IMG/VR virus record: IMGVR_UViG_3300027720_000016
Coordinates: 1-35,070 of that record
Length of the DNA stretch: 35,070 nt
Source of the DNA: a virus
Reading direction: 5' to 3' (one strand)
Each line of letters opens with the position of its first letter. Within the stretch, counting starts at the first letter, position 1. The notes beneath the pieces are model-generated. The model did no database searches. It was given only the letters and a program-made list of their open reading frames with translations, and was not told where the DNA came from. Below are positions 1-10,253 of the stretch, piece by piece. The translations under genes were made by a program, and so were the position numbers.

Positions 1-1540
<1,540 letters not shown>

Positions 1541-1542
1541 TT

Positions 1543-2613
1543 TTAAATTATACCACTTTTAAGATTCTGAGCATCGTGATAGAACGCAAGATTGTCATGC
1601 AGTCTTTGATCTTCAGATAAAGAAACGGCTATTTCTCCATGCTTTGAAGCCTCTTCAAAATCTCCTAGATTGTAGTTTGCAAGGGCCAGTAGATCGTGAG
1701 GCTTCCATCCCCATGCATCTGATTCACAAAAATATCCTAAATACTTTTCTTTTATATTTAAGGCAAGCTCTGAATACTCTTTTACCTTTTGCCAATCGTT
1801 TTGTTCATAAAAATATTGAGCCAAATCTACAAGAGGCTCTCTTCTTTCTGGGCATTCTGCAATTGCTGCTCTTAGCCAGTACTCTTTGTTTTGTGGCTCA
1901 CATTTAGCAATATATCTCATTGACTCGCATCTCTCTGGCTTCCAGAAAGCGGATTCTAAAGATAGGTGTCTTTTAAATTCTGCCGCCGACTCTTCGTATC
2001 TACCGTAATAAAATAATTCACGAGCATAATAATGTGCACATCTATCACTTAGTGGATCTTCTTTTGCTGCCATTTCTAAAAGACCAAGGTACTGTCCTCT
2101 AGATTTGTTGTTATCTGGAAGATGATATATTTTTACATCAATCTTTTTTCTTAATTCTTCTATACCGTAAAATGAAACAGACTCATGAATTGGAAACTTC
2201 CATCTATGTCCGTGTCTTGCATGCATTCTTAATGCATCAAATTCTGTTCCTTCTTGTCCAATCTCAGATATATGAGTAACAAGTGTATGTATTGGTCTAG
2301 TTACATTAGAGCCTTCTAAGGACTCCATTTCTTTTCTCCAGCCTTCAGAAAGAACTTCGTCCATATCTAAAGATATACAGTAATCAATATCGTCGGGAAG
2401 TAAAGCAAGAGATGCATTACGAGCATCATCAAATCTCCATGGCTTGATTGATATTTTAAATACATTTATCCCTAGGGATTCAGCTATCTCTATTGTTTTA
2501 TCTGTAGACCCTGTATCGGCAATTAACAAATAGTCAGCATCTTTTGCAGATTCATACCAACGTTTAACAAACTGCTCTTCATTTAAAGCAATTGTGTATA
2601 CTGCTATTTTCAT
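1543..2613 (-). CDS. family 2 glycosyltransferase with TPR-like C-terminus
   Basis: This 356-residue protein begins with a GT-A fold of glycosyltransferase family 2: IALNEE near residue 8, TGSTDKT near 34-40 (sugar-nucleotide binding) and a metal-binding LDMDEVL at 82-88. From about residue 190 it consists of helical TPR-like repeats, which could hold a protein substrate. It lies between two GPT-rich collagen-like genes with only a few bases on either side and has a GGAG ribosome site. Known relatives transfer a sugar from a nucleotide donor. The acceptor is not visible; threonines of the neighbouring collagen repeats are an attractive guess. Modification of host surface polysaccharide is the alternative. 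Confidence 0.85.
   Translation of the reverse strand: MKIAVYTIALNEEQFVKRWYESAKDADYLLIADTGSTDKTIEIAESLGINVFKISIKPWRFDDARNASLALLPDDIDYCISLDMDEVLSEGWRKEMESLEGSNVTRPIHTLVTHISEIGQEGTEFDALRMHARHGHRWKFPIHESVSFYGIEELRKKIDVKIYHLPDNNKSRGQYLGLLEMAAKEDPLSDRCAHYYARELFYYGRYEESAAEFKRHLSLESAFWKPERCESMRYIAKCEPQNKEYWLRAAIAECPERREPLVDLAQYFYEQNDWQKVKEYSELALNIKEKYLGYFCESDAWGWKPHDLLALANYNLGDFEEASKHGEIAVSLSEDQRLHDNLAFYHDAQNLKSGII
1547..1555 (-). promoter_or_regulatory. extended -10 promoter, leaderless type
   Basis: Minus strand reads TGGTATAAT, a TGN extended -10 element, with six bases between its end and the ATG at 1540. It lies at the 3' end of the glycosyltransferase gene, so the left-most collagen gene probably has its own promoter. 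Confidence 0.6.
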
Positions 2614-2630
2614 TAGTCTCCGACTTTTAT

Positions 2631-5021
2631 TTAGCCAATTATGTTAATTGCACCTGTCATAGGGGAATGGAATTGACAAATATAGTATAGCGTATTAGGT
2701 GCTAGTGCGTCAACAGTAAATAAAATACCGCCTACATCCTCGCCGTTATTAGTAACTCCTGTATTATATTGATCTCCAGTGCCCGTTGTTTGTGCAGTTT
2801 TAATCCAGAAAGGGTGTCCAGAAGCATTTACTGTAAAGAAATATGTTCTTCCTCTTACTAAAGTTAAAGTTTTATTGCTTATTCCATCAACAGTATAAGC
2901 TCCTGCTCCAGCATTAGTTACTTCAAAATTATCTACAACGGTTAGTCCTGCTGGACCTGTTGGGCCTGTTGGGCCTCCCGCTGGACCATCTGCACCAGTA
3001 GGACCTGTTGCTCCAGTAATTCCAACGCCAGTTGCACCTGTTGAGCCTGTTGGGCCTGTTGGGCCTGCTACTCCAGTTGGGCCTGTTGCTCCCTGAATGC
3101 TTGATCCGTTTGCACCTGTGGCACCTGTAGATCCTGTGGCACCTGTGGCACCTGTGGCACCTGCTACTCCAGTTGGGCCAGTTGAGCCTGTTGGGCCCTG
3201 AATGCTTCCAACGTTTGTCCAAGCAGATCCTGTCCAGACATAAAGTTCTCCAGCAACTAAATATGCATCGCCTGTTTGTCCCGATGGTTGTGCTGTTTGT
3301 AATTGCGAAAACGTAGCATATGAACCAAGTATTGAAACTCCAGTTCCATCTGCACCAGCAGTTCCTGTTGGCCCTGTTGGGCCTGTAGTTCCTGTTGGTC
3401 CTGTTGGACCTGCTACTGTGCTGTTAGCGCCTGTTGGACCTGTTGCGCCTGTGGCGCCTGTAGATCCTTGAGCTAAAGTAAAGTTTAAAATAAGATCTGT
3501 TGTAGTTCCTGAATTTGTTACAGAAACAACCCCAGTTGGACCTGTTGCAGTTGTTGTTCCTAAAGTTATTGTAGTTGGTCCTGCTGGGCCTGTAGCACCA
3601 GTTGGTCCTTGCTTTAAAGTAAAATCAAATACCGCTGAACCCAATGATCCAGAATTTGTGACTATCGAGTTTCCTGTTGGCCCTGTGGTTGTAACTGTTC
3701 CAATTGCAACTGTAGGAGTTACTCCTGTAGGTCCTGTTATTCCTGTTGGTCCTTGTTGTAAAACAAAATCAAAAATTCCAGCTGTTCCAGTACCTGAATT
3801 TGTTACCGATGTTGTTCCTGTCGGTCCAGTTGAAGAAACTGTTCCAACTGCAATCGTAGCTGGTCCCGTTGCGCCTGTAGGTCCTTGGAACTGTCCTGCA
3901 TCAATCCAAGTTGAGCCGTCCCAAACATAAAGATGTAAATCTGTTAATACAATCCATGCATCACCAGATGTGTTGCTTCCGCTCCCAAGACTTGGCAATG
4001 CTGCAACATTTGCTTTTGTTCCTTTAATATTAATTGATCTTCCTGCAGATCCAGTGGCTCCAGTAGATCCAGTTACTCCCGTTGCTCCCGTAGGACCCGT
4101 AGCACCTGTTGGTCCAAAATATGTTCCTCCGTTTAGCCAACCAGTTCCATTGTATATAAATATTGATCGATTTGATAAAACTATGTATGCTACTCCAAGT
4201 GGTGCAACGGTTGGCAAGCTAGCGACATCAGGCACAACGCCCTCAAGTCTTAAGCCTGTTCCAGTATCTCCTTTAGTTCCAGTTGGACCTGTTGGGCCTG
4301 TTACTCCAGTAGCGCCAGTTGGTCCTGGCAACCCATTGGTTCCTATCGTTCCATTAGTTCCTGGAATACCAGCTACTGCAAAAACCCAATCAGAATAAGT
4401 TCCTGTTCCACTTGTTCTATCTACTGCTACTGTAATGCTGACATTCTTTACAACTTGTGTGATAGTTCCTTCTACATATGTAGTTAGAGCAAGTGGATTA
4501 ATTACACGAACACGTTGACCTGCTGTATAAGCTCCGCTATTATTTACATAAAATACTTTTGCTCCAGTGGAAACCAAGTTACTTGTTATAGAAACTACGT
4601 CAGAATATCCTGCTCCCGATGCTCCAGTTGTTCCGCCTGTTCCGCCTCCGCCTGAAAGTGTACCTGAAAGATCTACTCCAGATATTGTTAATGAATAACA
4701 ATTCGGTGTAGTTGTAACTGCTGCAATTGATTCTCCAGCATTTAAAATTAATGAGTGCTCAAGCTTGAGTGTTGTATTGTTTGGAACATTTACATTTCCA
4801 TAAAGAGTGTATGGGTCTAGGCTTGATCTGTTAACGTTATAAAGATTAATAACTTGATCGCCATTTTCTCCAAGTAGGAAAATGCTAAACGGTAAAGTTG
4901 AGCCACTAAAGTTTGTTACAGTAAACTCTTTAATAATTATAGTTGATACAGCCGTGTATATTTTGGCTGGAGATGCTGGAACTAGTGAAGGTCCTGCAAA
5001 TCTAATAGGAGCATATGACAT
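2631..5021 (-). CDS. collagen-like tail fibre with C-terminal cupredoxin-like domain
   Basis: A 796-residue modular fibre. Residues 1 to about 125 form a beta-rich anchor resembling the 9154-9474 protein (both end in a pattern like LNAGESI...ISGV). Residues from about 230 to 690 are GPTGATG-type collagen blocks. Two kinds of spacer interrupt them: modules like [18 protein letters not shown], and about 45-residue modules of the form VGTVxxxGPTGxxSVTNSG...FDF. The last 100 residues are not collagen. They contain SGHPFWIK (His736) and [10 protein letters not shown] (Cys782, His785, Met788), the ligand pattern of a type 1 copper site with the C-x2-H-x2-M spacing of amicyanin. A strong AAGGGGG ribosome site precedes the ATG. 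Copper binding is inferred from the ligands only. Confidence 0.88.
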   Translation of the reverse strand: MSYAPIRFAGPSLVPASPAKIYTAVSTIIIKEFTVTNFSGSTLPFSIFLLGENGDQVINLYNVNRSSLDPYTLYGNVNVPNNTTLKLEHSLILNAGESIAAVTTTPNCYSLTISGVDLSGTLSGGGGTGGTTGASGAGYSDVVSITSNLVSTGAKVFYVNNSGAYTAGQRVRVINPLALTTYVEGTITQVVKNVSITVAVDRTSGTGTYSDWVFAVAGIPGTNGTIGTNGLPGPTGATGVTGPTGPTGTKGDTGTGLRLEGVVPDVASLPTVAPLGVAYIVLSNRSIFIYNGTGWLNGGTYFGPTGATGPTGATGVTGSTGATGSAGRSINIKGTKANVAALPSLGSGSNTSGDAWIVLTDLHLYVWDGSTWIDAGQFQGPTGATGPATIAVGTVSSTGPTGTTSVTNSGTGTAGIFDFVLQQGPTGITGPTGVTPTVAIGTVTTTGPTGNSIVTNSGSLGSAVFDFTLKQGPTGATGPAGPTTITLGTTTATGPTGVVSVTNSGTTTDLILNFTLAQGSTGATGATGPTGANSTVAGPTGPTGTTGPTGPTGTAGADGTGVSILGSYATFSQLQTAQPSGQTGDAYLVAGELYVWTGSAWTNVGSIQGPTGSTGPTGVAGATGATGATGSTGATGANGSSIQGATGPTGVAGPTGPTGSTGATGVGITGATGPTGADGPAGGPTGPTGPAGLTVVDNFEVTNAGAGAYTVDGISNKTLTLVRGRTYFFTVNASGHPFWIKTAQTTGTGDQYNTGVTNNGEDVGGILFTVDALAPNTLYYICQFHSPMTGAINIIG

Positions 5022-5035
5022 ACTTTAAATCCCCC

Positions 5036-5752
5036 TTAGACTATAGACCACTTAGATATTAGATCTTTTTCAACAGTTTCTTGTTCTGCAAACTGTAAAG
5101 CTCTATCGTAAATTAAAAATTCTCCAATTTTAAAGTTTCCGTAAGATGAAATATATCTTCCTAATGACTGTCCTGTCATTGAAGCTAGGGATCCTCCAGA
5201 TACTGCACGGGAAACCTCAACTCTATTTCTTCTAACGGTTCTTTGGTTATTTGATGAATCGTAAACAATTGTGTAAATTTCTGTTGTTCCTGATGCTGCC
5301 GCTGTTACAATAGAGCCTTGCTCATCATTGTAAAACCCAACTCTGTGAGTATTTGCAGTTAAGTTTCCAGCAAAAAGATTTGTTCTTGTTCCAGTGTTTG
5401 TGCCACCAATAATATATGTGTTATTGTTTGCTGGTTTTGAAGCAACATAAAAAATTGTAAAAGATCTTCCTGCAATATATGCTAAGGTCTGATCTGAGAA
5501 TGTCATAAAATCATCTGAACCGTCAAACTGAAGGGCACCTAGTCCACCTAAGCCTGTTGCTTGAAATACTGGCTTGTTTGCCTGAGTTGCTTGAACCATG
5601 TGACGTTGTGCACCTGATTTATCATTCCATGCTGAAACAAAGTTTGACCCATCTCTAATTACTGTGGCTGGAAGGGAAGCATCTAAATGAAGTCTTAGAC
5701 CTAATGTTGTAAATCTAGCTCTACGAAAGTTTGAACGCTGATTAGGTAACAA
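5036..5752 (-). CDS. concanavalin-like (LamG-type) jelly-roll structural protein
   Basis: The 238-residue protein has a LamG/concanavalin A-like pattern: LHLDASL near residue 22, WNDKSG near 42, LQFDGSDDFM near 75, FTIFYVASKP near 97 and IGEFLIYDRAL near the C-terminus. These domains commonly bind sugars and occur in phage tail fibres. No catalytic residues of a hydrolase are evident. It is translated just upstream of the long collagen fibre and is probably part of the same adhesion apparatus. Fold assignment is fairly confident; the ligand is unknown. Confidence 0.7.
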   Translation of the reverse strand: MLPNQRSNFRRARFTTLGLRLHLDASLPATVIRDGSNFVSAWNDKSGAQRHMVQATQANKPVFQATGLGGLGALQFDGSDDFMTFSDQTLAYIAGRSFTIFYVASKPANNNTYIIGGTNTGTRTNLFAGNLTANTHRVGFYNDEQGSIVTAAASGTTEIYTIVYDSSNNQRTVRRNRVEVSRAVSGGSLASMTGQSLGRYISSYGNFKIGEFLIYDRALQFAEQETVEKDLISKWSIV

Positions 5753-6196
5753 TTAATTTCCCTCTGTTCCACCATAGACTACAGGCTTTTCTGGCCAGGT
5801 AATCTCTGATATATTTGAATATTCTTTTAATAGGTTAAGCTTTTCTCTATACTTTACCCAGGACTCTTTGTCTTTTGCAGACAAATCTGATTTAGTCTCA
5901 AGTCCTTCTGTAGATATTAGTTCAAAATCGATATGCGCCAGCAAGATATCTTTTTGATCATTTGCAGAAATTGATTCTACTCTTACATTGTAAACTTTGC
6001 CAGACTGTAAATATGGTTCGCATGGAACTAATTTTTCTGTATTTGAATTATATTCTATGCTGGTAGTTACTGGGTATAAATTATTTTCTGTTAGGAAATC
6101 ACCATAATCTTCAGTAGAAGGAAACGATGTGTTTGGGAAAAGTATGGTTATATCACCAATACTCTTAATTTGATTGTTCTCAACTACTGCGTACAT
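5753..6196 (-). CDS. probable tail fibre assembly chaperone-like protein
   Basis: 147 residues. The C-terminal part has SAKDKESWVKYREKLNLLKEYSN followed by ITWPEKP in outline, matching the W-x2-YR-x2-L...WP-x-xP ending typical of phage tail-assembly chaperone-like proteins such as the one at 9846-10253. The N-terminus (MYAVVENNQIKSIGDI) looks like the same start-module family as the small proteins at 7612-8138. It follows fibre-type genes in transcription order. No enzyme motif is present. The call rests on motif similarity and context. Confidence 0.5.
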   Translation of the reverse strand: MYAVVENNQIKSIGDITILFPNTSFPSTEDYGDFLTENNLYPVTTSIEYNSNTEKLVPCEPYLQSGKVYNVRVESISANDQKDILLAHIDFELISTEGLETKSDLSAKDKESWVKYREKLNLLKEYSNISEITWPEKPVVYGGTEGN

Positions 6197-6214
6197 GTAA
6201 TCCCCTTTTATTTT

Positions 6215-6652
6215 TTAAACGAATAGGTCAGCAAATGCATAACCACCAAAAACAGTTGTTCCACCGTCTCTAGTGTAGAAATTTAATAGTGTTGTATTTG
6301 TTGATAGTAGTGGTGCAATGTTTGCTGCTCCGCCACCGTCCCACTTAATGTTTCCTGGCCATGTAATTGTGTATGATCCGCCTGCCTTAATTTCTAGTTG
6401 CCAGAAGGCACCTTTAGCTGTTGTTGGATAATTATTGAATGAAACTGTTAAGTTTCCGTTTGCTATTACTTTAAATACACCAGCTTCTGCTATGTTACAT
6501 GCTACTGTTCCTCCAGCGTTTACTGTTCCTTTGTCTTGAAACTCGACTGGAATATTAAAGTATGTAAAACCTTGGCCATTGATTGGGGCTTGAAGGTATG
6601 TGTATGTCCACAAAGATGGTGTAACAGCTTGTGGGCTCATTGATACTGGCAT
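6215..6652 (-). CDS. tail-associated beta-rich structural protein, unknown
   Basis: A 145-residue protein without charged clusters or membrane segments, made of alternating short hydrophobic strands and rich in Gly, Asn and Thr (for example GGSYTITWPGNIKWDGG near residues 92-108 and LLNFYTRDGGTTVFGG near 122-137). The second pattern is common in phage fibre-tip domains that report amplitude-like beta strands ending with a conserved FYT-x-DGGT turn. It sits between the glycine-rich adhesin-like gene and a chaperone-like gene. A receptor-binding or fibre-tip role is likely but not proven. Confidence 0.5.
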   Translation of the reverse strand: MPVSMSPQAVTPSLWTYTYLQAPINGQGFTYFNIPVEFQDKGTVNAGGTVACNIAEAGVFKVIANGNLTVSFNNYPTTAKGAFWQLEIKAGGSYTITWPGNIKWDGGGAANIAPLLSTNTTLLNFYTRDGGTTVFGGYAFADLFV

Positions 6653-6676
6653 TTTATTCTCCTTTTATTTCTTTAA

Positions 6677-7612
6677 TTAAGCTTTTACCCAATAGGTAAT
6701 TTTACAGATTCCTGAACCGCCTGTGTTTCCGCCACCGCCGCCTCCGCCTGAGCCAGTGTTTGGCTGTGCGTCAGCTCTTGGAGTTCCAATATATTCTCCG
6801 TGTCCTTGTCCGCCACCACAAGATCCTGCTCCGCCAGTTCCTCTTGCTGAACCGCCGCCACCACCTGCTAGACCGTATAGACCTGGTCCACCCGAAGCTC
6901 CTTGAGATCTTCTTCCTGAATCATTGGAGTTAGCCCAGCCTGGGCCTCCCCCTGAAGATCCTTCTGAAGAGTTTCTACTTCCGCCGTGGTATCCAGAGTA
7001 TCCTCCTGAGCTTGTAAAGTGAACGTTAGGTTGATGTCCTGCTCCACCTGCTCCGCCACCGCCACCTCCTGCGCCCCATGAATTCTGCCATTGCCCTTGT
7101 CCGCCTCCGCCTGAGCCAATTCCAGTTATGTTATTTGCTCCTGGTCCGCATGAACCAGACTGCCCATCTCCTTGAGTTGAACCTCCGCCGTATGCAACCA
7201 TATAGAAAGGCTGTCCTGAAGTTCCAAATGTTGAGTTTCCACCTTGTGCATTACATGTTCCACCATTTGCAATACCAATTGAAATTCCAGTCCCTACAGA
7301 AATTGAAGAAATATCAAGCATTCTTTTTATAAGTTGCCCTGCTCCTCCGCCTCCGTGATTTACAGAACCATTTGAACATCCTCCGCCTCCGCCGCCTCCT
7401 ACTAATGTTACTTCAATATTTGGTGCGCTATTTGCGGGCCGTACCCATGTTCCACCACTTAAAATTGTAACTTCATATGCGTTATAAAAACCTGAAAGAT
7501 TTGCTGCAATTAACGGAATTGCAATAGATGTTGAAAGAGCTGTTGTTGATGCTAGAATTTGAGCATCTAGACCTGGTACGTATATTTGATTAATTGTTCC
7601 GTATGTTGCCAT
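6677..7612 (-). CDS. glycine-rich tail fibre adhesin-like protein
   Basis: The first 70 of 311 residues are an anchor (QIYVPGLDAQI...). The sequence from about residue 70 is very rich in Gly, with runs such as VGGGGGGGCS and GGGGGGGNTGG separated by loops, and it ends in CKITYWVKA. This resembles glycine-rich sandwich domains of phage tail-tip adhesins (T4 gp38-like poly-glycine helices with receptor-binding loops). It is a clear paralogue of the 331-residue protein at 8141-9136: shared PGL start module, shared W(T/V)RPAN near residue 57 and shared C-terminus. Loops between Gly runs differ, as expected for host-range variation. Its ATG overlaps the stop of the upstream gene. Confidence 0.72.
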   Translation of the reverse strand: MATYGTINQIYVPGLDAQILASTTALSTSIAIPLIAANLSGFYNAYEVTILSGGTWVRPANSAPNIEVTLVGGGGGGGCSNGSVNHGGGGAGQLIKRMLDISSISVGTGISIGIANGGTCNAQGGNSTFGTSGQPFYMVAYGGGSTQGDGQSGSCGPGANNITGIGSGGGGQGQWQNSWGAGGGGGGAGGAGHQPNVHFTSSGGYSGYHGGSRNSSEGSSGGGPGWANSNDSGRRSQGASGGPGLYGLAGGGGGSARGTGGAGSCGGGQGHGEYIGTPRADAQPNTGSGGGGGGGNTGGSGICKITYWVKA

Positions 7613-7860
7613 TATGGTTTTACCTCAATTTCGTAATTTGATTCTTCTACACGATGTTCTACTTTTGCTGGCTTTACAGATTCTGGTGCCTTAAACTTAT
7701 TGTCTTCTAATACCCACATAATTCCTGGTTGTGGGTTATAGTCTGTAATGTCAATCCGATCTAATCCAGAAAAATCTGGGTGAGACTCAATAAAATCTTC
7801 TTCTGCAAGAATTATATTACCTATAACATTATCTACTAATAGTGCCCATACTTTTGACAT
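7612..7860 (-). CDS. small tail protein, chaperone-like
   Basis: 82 residues of the form MSKVWALLVDNVIGNIILAE followed by DITDYNPQPGIMWVLEDNKF. This is the common phage module (I/V)WA-x-(V/L)xNNxVxNxIxAD...ITxYNPxPGIGWxY found at the start of fibre-assembly proteins. It is translationally coupled on both sides through one-base overlaps and lies between the two glycine-rich fibre genes. It probably helps assembly of, or caps, one of them. Function is inferred from module and position. Confidence 0.5.
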   Translation of the reverse strand: MSKVWALLVDNVIGNIILAEEDFIESHPDFSGLDRIDITDYNPQPGIMWVLEDNKFKAPESVKPAKVEHRVEESNYEIEVKP

Positions 7861-8138
7861 TATTCTTGACCTCCTGCTAGTTCATCTGCTGCTGGTTCTT
7901 CAATTGGTACAAGATTTTCTACAACAACATTTGTAATAGGCGGAACTGGTTTAGTCCAAACTTCTGTTTCTTTGTTATAAGTCCATAGAGGACCTGGCTT
8001 ATCATCATAAGCCCAATCGGTATAATCAAAATGTAAAAGATCTTTTAGATCTTCGTTTACTTCAATTGCTTCAGGTCCAACTAAGCTTAGTATGTTATAT
8101 ACTGTACCATCTTCATTAATAAATACGTAATCTCTCAT
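7860..8138 (-). CDS. small tail protein, chaperone-like
   Basis: 92 residues starting MRDYVFINEDGTVYNILSLV and continuing to DWAYDDKPGPLWTYNKETEV. It shares with its neighbour at 7612-7860 the layout of a short beta hairpin, an acidic middle and a PG-x-x-W-x-Y turn, so the two may be diverged duplicates. The C-terminus is Pro/Glu-rich. It immediately follows the 331-residue glycine-rich fibre in the transcript and overlaps the next gene by one base. No enzymatic motif is visible. Confidence 0.5.
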   Translation of the reverse strand: MRDYVFINEDGTVYNILSLVGPEAIEVNEDLKDLLHFDYTDWAYDDKPGPLWTYNKETEVWTKPVPPITNVVVENLVPIEEPAADELAGGQE

Positions 8139-8140
8139 AG

Positions 8141-9136
8141 TTATGCCTTAACGTAGTATGTAATAATAGCTACGCCAGCACCTCCCTTGTTGCCGACTCC
8201 TGATTGGTGATTATTTCCACCACCACCTGAGCCTGTTCCGTCTCTACCTTGACCACCAGAGTTATCAACTGTCTGAGATCCTCCAGCTCCGCCTCCACAA
8301 GAGCCACCTCCACCGACGCCGCCTCCGCCGCCGCCGCCTCCTGCTATACCGTAAATACCTTCGCCACCAAATCCGCCCATGCCGATCCATGATGTCCAGC
8401 TGTGGTTAGATCCTGGTGCTCCACCTGATGCTCCTGGTCCCCAACCAAATCCACCTTGGTATCCTGGTGAACCAGTACCATTACTTGAAGTAGTGTTTCT
8501 TCCTGGGCCTGCTGCCCCGCCTGCGCCGCCACCGCCGCCTGCTCCTCCGTATTGCCAGTCTCCTCCTGCTCCTCCGCCTCCGCCTGAGCCTCCGCCGTTT
8601 TGATTACCCATGCCCTGTCCCATACTTCCATTGTTTCCATTGTTGCCAGTACCGTAAGGGTACCCACCGCCGCCTCCTCCGTATGCAATACAGTAGTACG
8701 CATTTCCGTTTGAACCGAATGAAGAGTTTGCTCCATTGTTGCCGTTTGAGTTTCCAGAAACTGCTGGTCCGCCATTTCCAATAGTGACTGGAATAGTTCC
8801 TCCAACTGGAACTGAAGAAATGTCTAACCATCTTTCAATAAGTTGTCCTGCTCCGCCTCCACCTGAGCCATTATGTGACCAAGAGTGTCCAGATCCACCT
8901 GAACCTCCACCACCGACAAGAACAAGTTTAATAACTGGTCCTGTGTTTGCTGGACGTGTCCAGTTTGAAGAAGAATAAATTCTTGTTTCAAGAGGCATGA
9001 ACATTGAGCTTACACCACCTGCAGCAATTGCTTGAGCAGTAATACCAGTCTGTAGACCCTGTGTTACGGCAGCATTAATTGTTGTAGTTAGTCCTGGCAA
9101 GTAAATTGAATTTGTGGTGTTGGAAACTTGTGACAT
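8141..9136 (-). CDS. glycine-rich tail fibre adhesin-like protein
   Basis: 331 residues: an N-terminal anchor (SIYLPGLTTTINAAV), a beta-rich segment with WTRPANTGPVIKLVLVGGGG near residues 58-77, then long poly-Gly stretches alternating with Asn/Ser/aromatic loops, and a conserved end AIITYYVKA. It is a paralogue of the 6677-7612 protein. The poly-Gly architecture is known from tail-tip adhesins, where the Gly runs form packed polyproline-II helices and the loops bind receptors. High Gly content also makes spurious reading frames on the opposite strand. Confidence 0.72.
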   Translation of the reverse strand: MSQVSNTTNSIYLPGLTTTINAAVTQGLQTGITAQAIAAGGVSSMFMPLETRIYSSSNWTRPANTGPVIKLVLVGGGGSGGSGHSWSHNGSGGGGAGQLIERWLDISSVPVGGTIPVTIGNGGPAVSGNSNGNNGANSSFGSNGNAYYCIAYGGGGGGYPYGTGNNGNNGSMGQGMGNQNGGGSGGGGGAGGDWQYGGAGGGGGAGGAAGPGRNTTSSNGTGSPGYQGGFGWGPGASGGAPGSNHSWTSWIGMGGFGGEGIYGIAGGGGGGGGVGGGGSCGGGAGGSQTVDNSGGQGRDGTGSGGGGNNHQSGVGNKGGAGVAIITYYVKA

Positions 9137-9153
9137 TTTATTACTCCTTTAAA

Positions 9154-9474
9154 TTATGATGATGTTATTTTTACGCCTGAAATAAACATCGTCACTGCGT
9201 TGTTATTTGAAGCTTTAACTAGAATACTTTCAGCTGTATTAAGAACCTGCTTGATATCCAAAGTCATAAATGTTTGTGGTGGAAGACTTAGCTGATAAGC
9301 CAAGAATGTTCCTGCCATCTTAACATCAAATGTTTGAGCAGCAAGTGTAATGTTTTGTACTGTAATTGATGTAACTACATCTGTTTCTGCTGCTGGTACT
9401 GTCCAAATTCCTACTTCGGCATTTGTAAGTGTTCCTGCATAAAAACGTGCTGGTAAGCTAACTGTTGTTGGCAT
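9154..9474 (-). CDS. small beta-rich tail protein (fibre anchor module)
   Basis: 106 residues predicted almost entirely as beta strands (ARFYAGTLTNAEVGIWTVPA, then QNITLAAQTFDVKMAGTF and NTAESILVKASNNNAVTMFISGVKI in outline). The same module forms the first about 125 residues of the collagen fibre at 2631-5021, where it probably anchors the fibre to the tail. Here it stands alone as a complete protein. The gene is two bases from its upstream neighbour. A structural role is likely; partner unknown. Confidence 0.55.
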   Translation of the reverse strand: MPTTVSLPARFYAGTLTNAEVGIWTVPAAETDVVTSITVQNITLAAQTFDVKMAGTFLAYQLSLPPQTFMTLDIKQVLNTAESILVKASNNNAVTMFISGVKITSS

Positions 9475-9475
9475 T

Positions 9476-9808
9476 TTATATTACTCCCATGTTCTGATAT
9501 ATTGTAAAGTTGTTTAATTCATTTGCAACAGCTGCTACTTGTGTTGCTCCTGCTGCAGCCACTGCGGCTACTTGTGTACTTCCTGCAGATGACACTGTTG
9601 TTACAGCACCAGTTACAGCGGTTGAGATGTCATTAAGCTTTGTATTTGTAGCTGCTAATACGTCGTTGACTCCCAAAAGATTTCCCATTGATTCGATAGC
9701 TTTTGCTAAATAAACCAATTCTTGTGCGCCTAGGTTTGATCCACTAAGGGCTGCGACCTTAGTCTTAAATAGATCTACCTGCGACGTTAAACTTGCATAA
9801 TCTGGCAT
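9476..9808 (-). CDS. small tail protein with coiled-coil-like alanine-rich region
   Basis: 110 residues. The first 55 match the N-terminus of the 11188-11856 protein (MPDYASLTSQVDLFK versus MPDYSTLTSQINQFK, then MGNLLGV versus MGNTLGV), so the two share an assembly module. The remainder is Ala/Val/Thr-rich (TQVAAVAAAGATQVAAVA), probably a helical stalk. A GAGGTG ribosome site precedes the ATG and a TGCTATACT promoter lies just upstream. It probably belongs to a fibre or baseplate appendage. Confidence 0.5.
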   Translation of the reverse strand: MPDYASLTSQVDLFKTKVAALSGSNLGAQELVYLAKAIESMGNLLGVNDVLAATNTKLNDISTAVTGAVTTVSSAGSTQVAAVAAAGATQVAAVANELNNFTIYQNMGVI

Positions 9809-9828
9809 TATTGATCACCTCTTTGTAT

Positions 9829-9837
9829 AGTATAGCA
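9829..9837 (-). promoter_or_regulatory. extended -10 promoter
   Basis: Minus strand reads TGCTATACT, an extended -10 box, about 20 bases before the ATG at 9808. The intervening leader holds a GAGGTG ribosome site, so this message is leadered, unlike most others in the window. Confidence 0.5.
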
Positions 9838-9845
9838 TAATGACA

Positions 9846-10253
9846 TTATAAAGTGGGCTCCGTAGGATACACAATGTTATAGTCTGTTACGCTTTCTGGA
9901 AGATCTCTGAGGGCTTGTCTATAGACTCTCCACTCTTCCTTCTTCTCATCAGACAAATTAGATGTTTCTACCCAGTCTGATAATTTTAATAGGTTGCCTC
10001 TTTTGGTTCTAGCAACTTGTAGCGCTCCACTTAAATTAATTCCAGCTTGCCAATCAGCATGCTCTTCGTCTGTCATTAATCTAGGTGATCCATTATTATA
10101 AACTAAATGTCTTTCTCCAGTAAATGTCTCATCTACCTCAAACCACTCTGAACCATCTTCTGTGTTATCTGTTGGGAACTCATGCCAGGTTCTGGTTTCT
10201 ACCTGAATATCATATTCAGGACTAAATCTTGCATACTTTTTAAATTCGTCCAT
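9846..10253 (-). CDS. tail assembly chaperone-like protein
   Basis: 135 residues. The C-terminal half carries LLKLSDWVETSNLSDEKKEE followed by WRVYRQALRDLPE, the hallmark of a large phage family of tail fibre assembly chaperones (RDxLLxxSDWTQ...WxxYRQALRDxP). A related but more diverged ending is seen in the 5753-6196 protein. The gene follows the 10253-11188 fibre-type gene with a one-base overlap, the usual fibre-then-chaperone order. Members of this family help trimerise or attach fibres. Confidence 0.75.
   Translation of the reverse strand: MDEFKKYARFSPEYDIQVETRTWHEFPTDNTEDGSEWFEVDETFTGERHLVYNNGSPRLMTDEEHADWQAGINLSGALQVARTKRGNLLKLSDWVETSNLSDEKKEEWRVYRQALRDLPESVTDYNIVYPTEPTL

Noticed and set aside
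6723-8978. Plus-strand proline-rich frames and alternative minus-strand frames in the poly-glycine genes.
   Set aside because: Low-complexity glycine codons give open shadow frames; the glycine-rich frames have proper starts and coupling to their neighbours.
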